From contig CAMHFM010000054.1 of the NCBI GenBank assembly GCA_946184595.1, forward strand, positions 1 to 5,714: DNA of 5,714 bases. Reading direction: 5' to 3'. This document shows, in pieces, positions 4,627 to 5,714 of the stretch. The notes under the pieces are model-generated. The model did no database searches, was not told the DNA's origin, and saw only the letters and a program-made list of their open reading frames with translations. Numbering within the stretch: position 1 is the first letter of the stretch; each line of letters begins with the position of its first letter. This DNA comes from an uncultured Azospirillum sp. Its GTDB lineage: Bacteria > Pseudomonadota > Alphaproteobacteria > RF32 > CAG-239. The translations under genes were made by a program, and so were the position numbers.

Positions 4627-5714
4627 GTATTTTGACAAGACCAATTTTAGAAATTAATCTTGATAATCTGGTGGCTAATTATAAATTATTACAGCAGCTT
4701 GCTCCAAAATCTGAAGCCGCCGCCGTGGTTAAGGATAATGCTTACGGCTTGGATGATGTTTTAGTTGCACAAACGCTTTATGACCATGCCAAATGCCGCT
4801 GTTTCTTTGTCGCTCATGGATGCGAGGGTGCAAAGATCAGAGAAGTTGTTCCTGATGCTCGAATTTTTGTTCTGCAAGGTATCGGCGAAGATAGTTTGGA
4901 TGATTTTATTGATGCACGCTTGATTCCTGTTATCAGTTCACCGACTATGTTGACATTCTGGAAACAAAATCGGATTCCGGGCATTAAGCCTGCTATTCAA
5001 ATTGAAACAGGCTTAAATCGTCTTGGTTTTAGAGAAAGTGACTTGGAAAATATGTCTTCAGAAGATTTAAGAGAATTTGGAACAGTTCTTTCTCACCTTG
5101 CTTGTGCTGATGAAAAAGACCATTTTATGAATCAGCATCAACTCGATATGTTTATTTATCTCAAAGACACTTATTTTCCGAAGCTCGAAGCTACGCTCTC
5201 AGCTTCTGACGGCACATTTTTGGGAAGTGAGTATCAATTTGATATTGTCCGTTTAGGAGCTGCTATGTATGGTATTAATACAGCACCTTATCGTGAAAAT
5301 CAGATGAAACCCGTCGTTAGGGTTAAAGCTCCGGTTTTAGAAATTGCTAACCTTCCTAAAGGCGAGTTTGTCGGTTATTCAGCGACTTATCGCGCAACGT
5401 CAAATCGTAAAATTGCGATTGTTTCCATCGGATACGGTGACGGTATTCCACGCTCTCTTTCCAACACAGGAAAAGTCTTTTTCAATATGTGCGACAAACT
5501 TCACGAAGCGCGAATTTTAGGGCGGATTTCAATGGATAACATTATTTGCGATGTGACGGATATCGACAATCTTCAAATTGGCGATATGGCTGATATTATC
5601 TCTGATTATTATACACTTGATGATATTGCCCGGGATGCACAAACAATCAGTTATGAAATTTTATCCCGTGTCGGGAAAAATCCTCGTTATTTCCGTAAAA
5701 TTAAATATCCGGAA
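4623..5714 (+). CDS. alr: Alanine racemase, PLP-dependent (3' end cut by the window edge)
   Basis: The enzyme interconverts L- and D-alanine, supplying D-alanine for peptidoglycan. The frame is open for 364 codons to the right edge. The family's usual length is about 355-380, so only the last few codons and the stop are missing. The PLP lysine is Lys37 in VVKDNAYG, and NRLGF lies at 132-136. Arg210 in VRLGAAMYG contacts the pyridine ring. The catalytic tyrosine of the partner subunit is Tyr252 in GYSATY. GYGDGIPR is at 270-277 and the substrate-site GRISMDN at 300-306. The ISYEILSRVG near the end is the typical C-terminal helix. The phosphate-binding segment reads ASDGTFLG, keeping Ser195 but with Ala where many Alr have Asn. 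The phrasing resembles alphaproteobacterial Alr. It is divergent from the TatD-like gene, so its promoter must lie in or before the 43-base gap; I could not assign one confidently. Confidence 0.95.
   Translation, partial: MSILTRPILEINLDNLVANYKLLQQLAPKSEAAAVVKDNAYGLDDVLVAQTLYDHAKCRCFFVAHGCEGAKIREVVPDARIFVLQGIGEDSLDDFIDARLIPVISSPTMLTFWKQNRIPGIKPAIQIETGLNRLGFRESDLENMSSEDLREFGTVLSHLACADEKDHFMNQHQLDMFIYLKDTYFPKLEATLSASDGTFLGSEYQFDIVRLGAAMYGINTAPYRENQMKPVVRVKAPVLEIANLPKGEFVGYSATYRATSNRKIAIVSIGYGDGIPRSLSNTGKVFFNMCDKLHEARILGRISMDNIICDVTDIDNLQIGDMADIISDYYTLDDIARDAQTISYEILSRVGKNPRYFRKIKYPE

Overview
The window looks like a low-GC (my impression, about 40%) bacterial chromosome. The alanine racemase reads like the alphaproteobacterial form (for example the 'CRCFFVAHGCEGAKIR...' stretch followed by 'ARLIPVISS'). 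A [FeFe]-hydrogenase maturase (HydF) points to a fermentative or anaerobic lifestyle. Together these suggest an anaerobic, perhaps gut-associated, uncultured alphaproteobacterium. That placement is inference from remembered family patterns, not from a search.

Right part (1954-5714). Three minus-strand genes form a tight operon, transcribed from about 4580 leftward: a TatD-family metal-dependent hydrolase, a TcdA/CsdL-type E1-like enzyme (tRNA t6A37 cyclisation) and HydF. The first two overlap by 4 bases (ATGA) and the next pair is separated by 2 bases. Divergently, after only 43 bases, the plus-strand alanine racemase gene (alr) runs off the right edge. It is almost complete, with 364 codons and no stop yet. 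These are housekeeping or cofactor genes. HydF is the lifestyle-specific one, and its partners HydE, HydG and the hydrogenase are not in the window.

Left part (1-1953). Two minus-strand genes of no family I recognise lie in tandem. The complete one (524 codons, 298-1872) encodes a modular protein. It has two copies of a 15-residue N-terminal motif, then about 24 consecutive seven-residue units that mostly begin with Gly (or Ala) and become strongly hydrophobic in the middle. After these come a long acidic, disordered-looking linker, a helical C-terminal domain and an acidic tail. The second gene (1-143) is cut by the left edge. Its first 47 residues contain the same 15-residue motif and align with the second repeat of its neighbour. 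The two genes also share the sequence upstream of their start codons, with identical spacing from a conserved block to the ATG. This points to a duplicated, co-regulated gene family and is the most novel material in the window.

No tRNA, rRNA, CRISPR array, insertion sequence or convincing rho-independent terminator was seen. All intergenic gaps are shorter than 160 bases.
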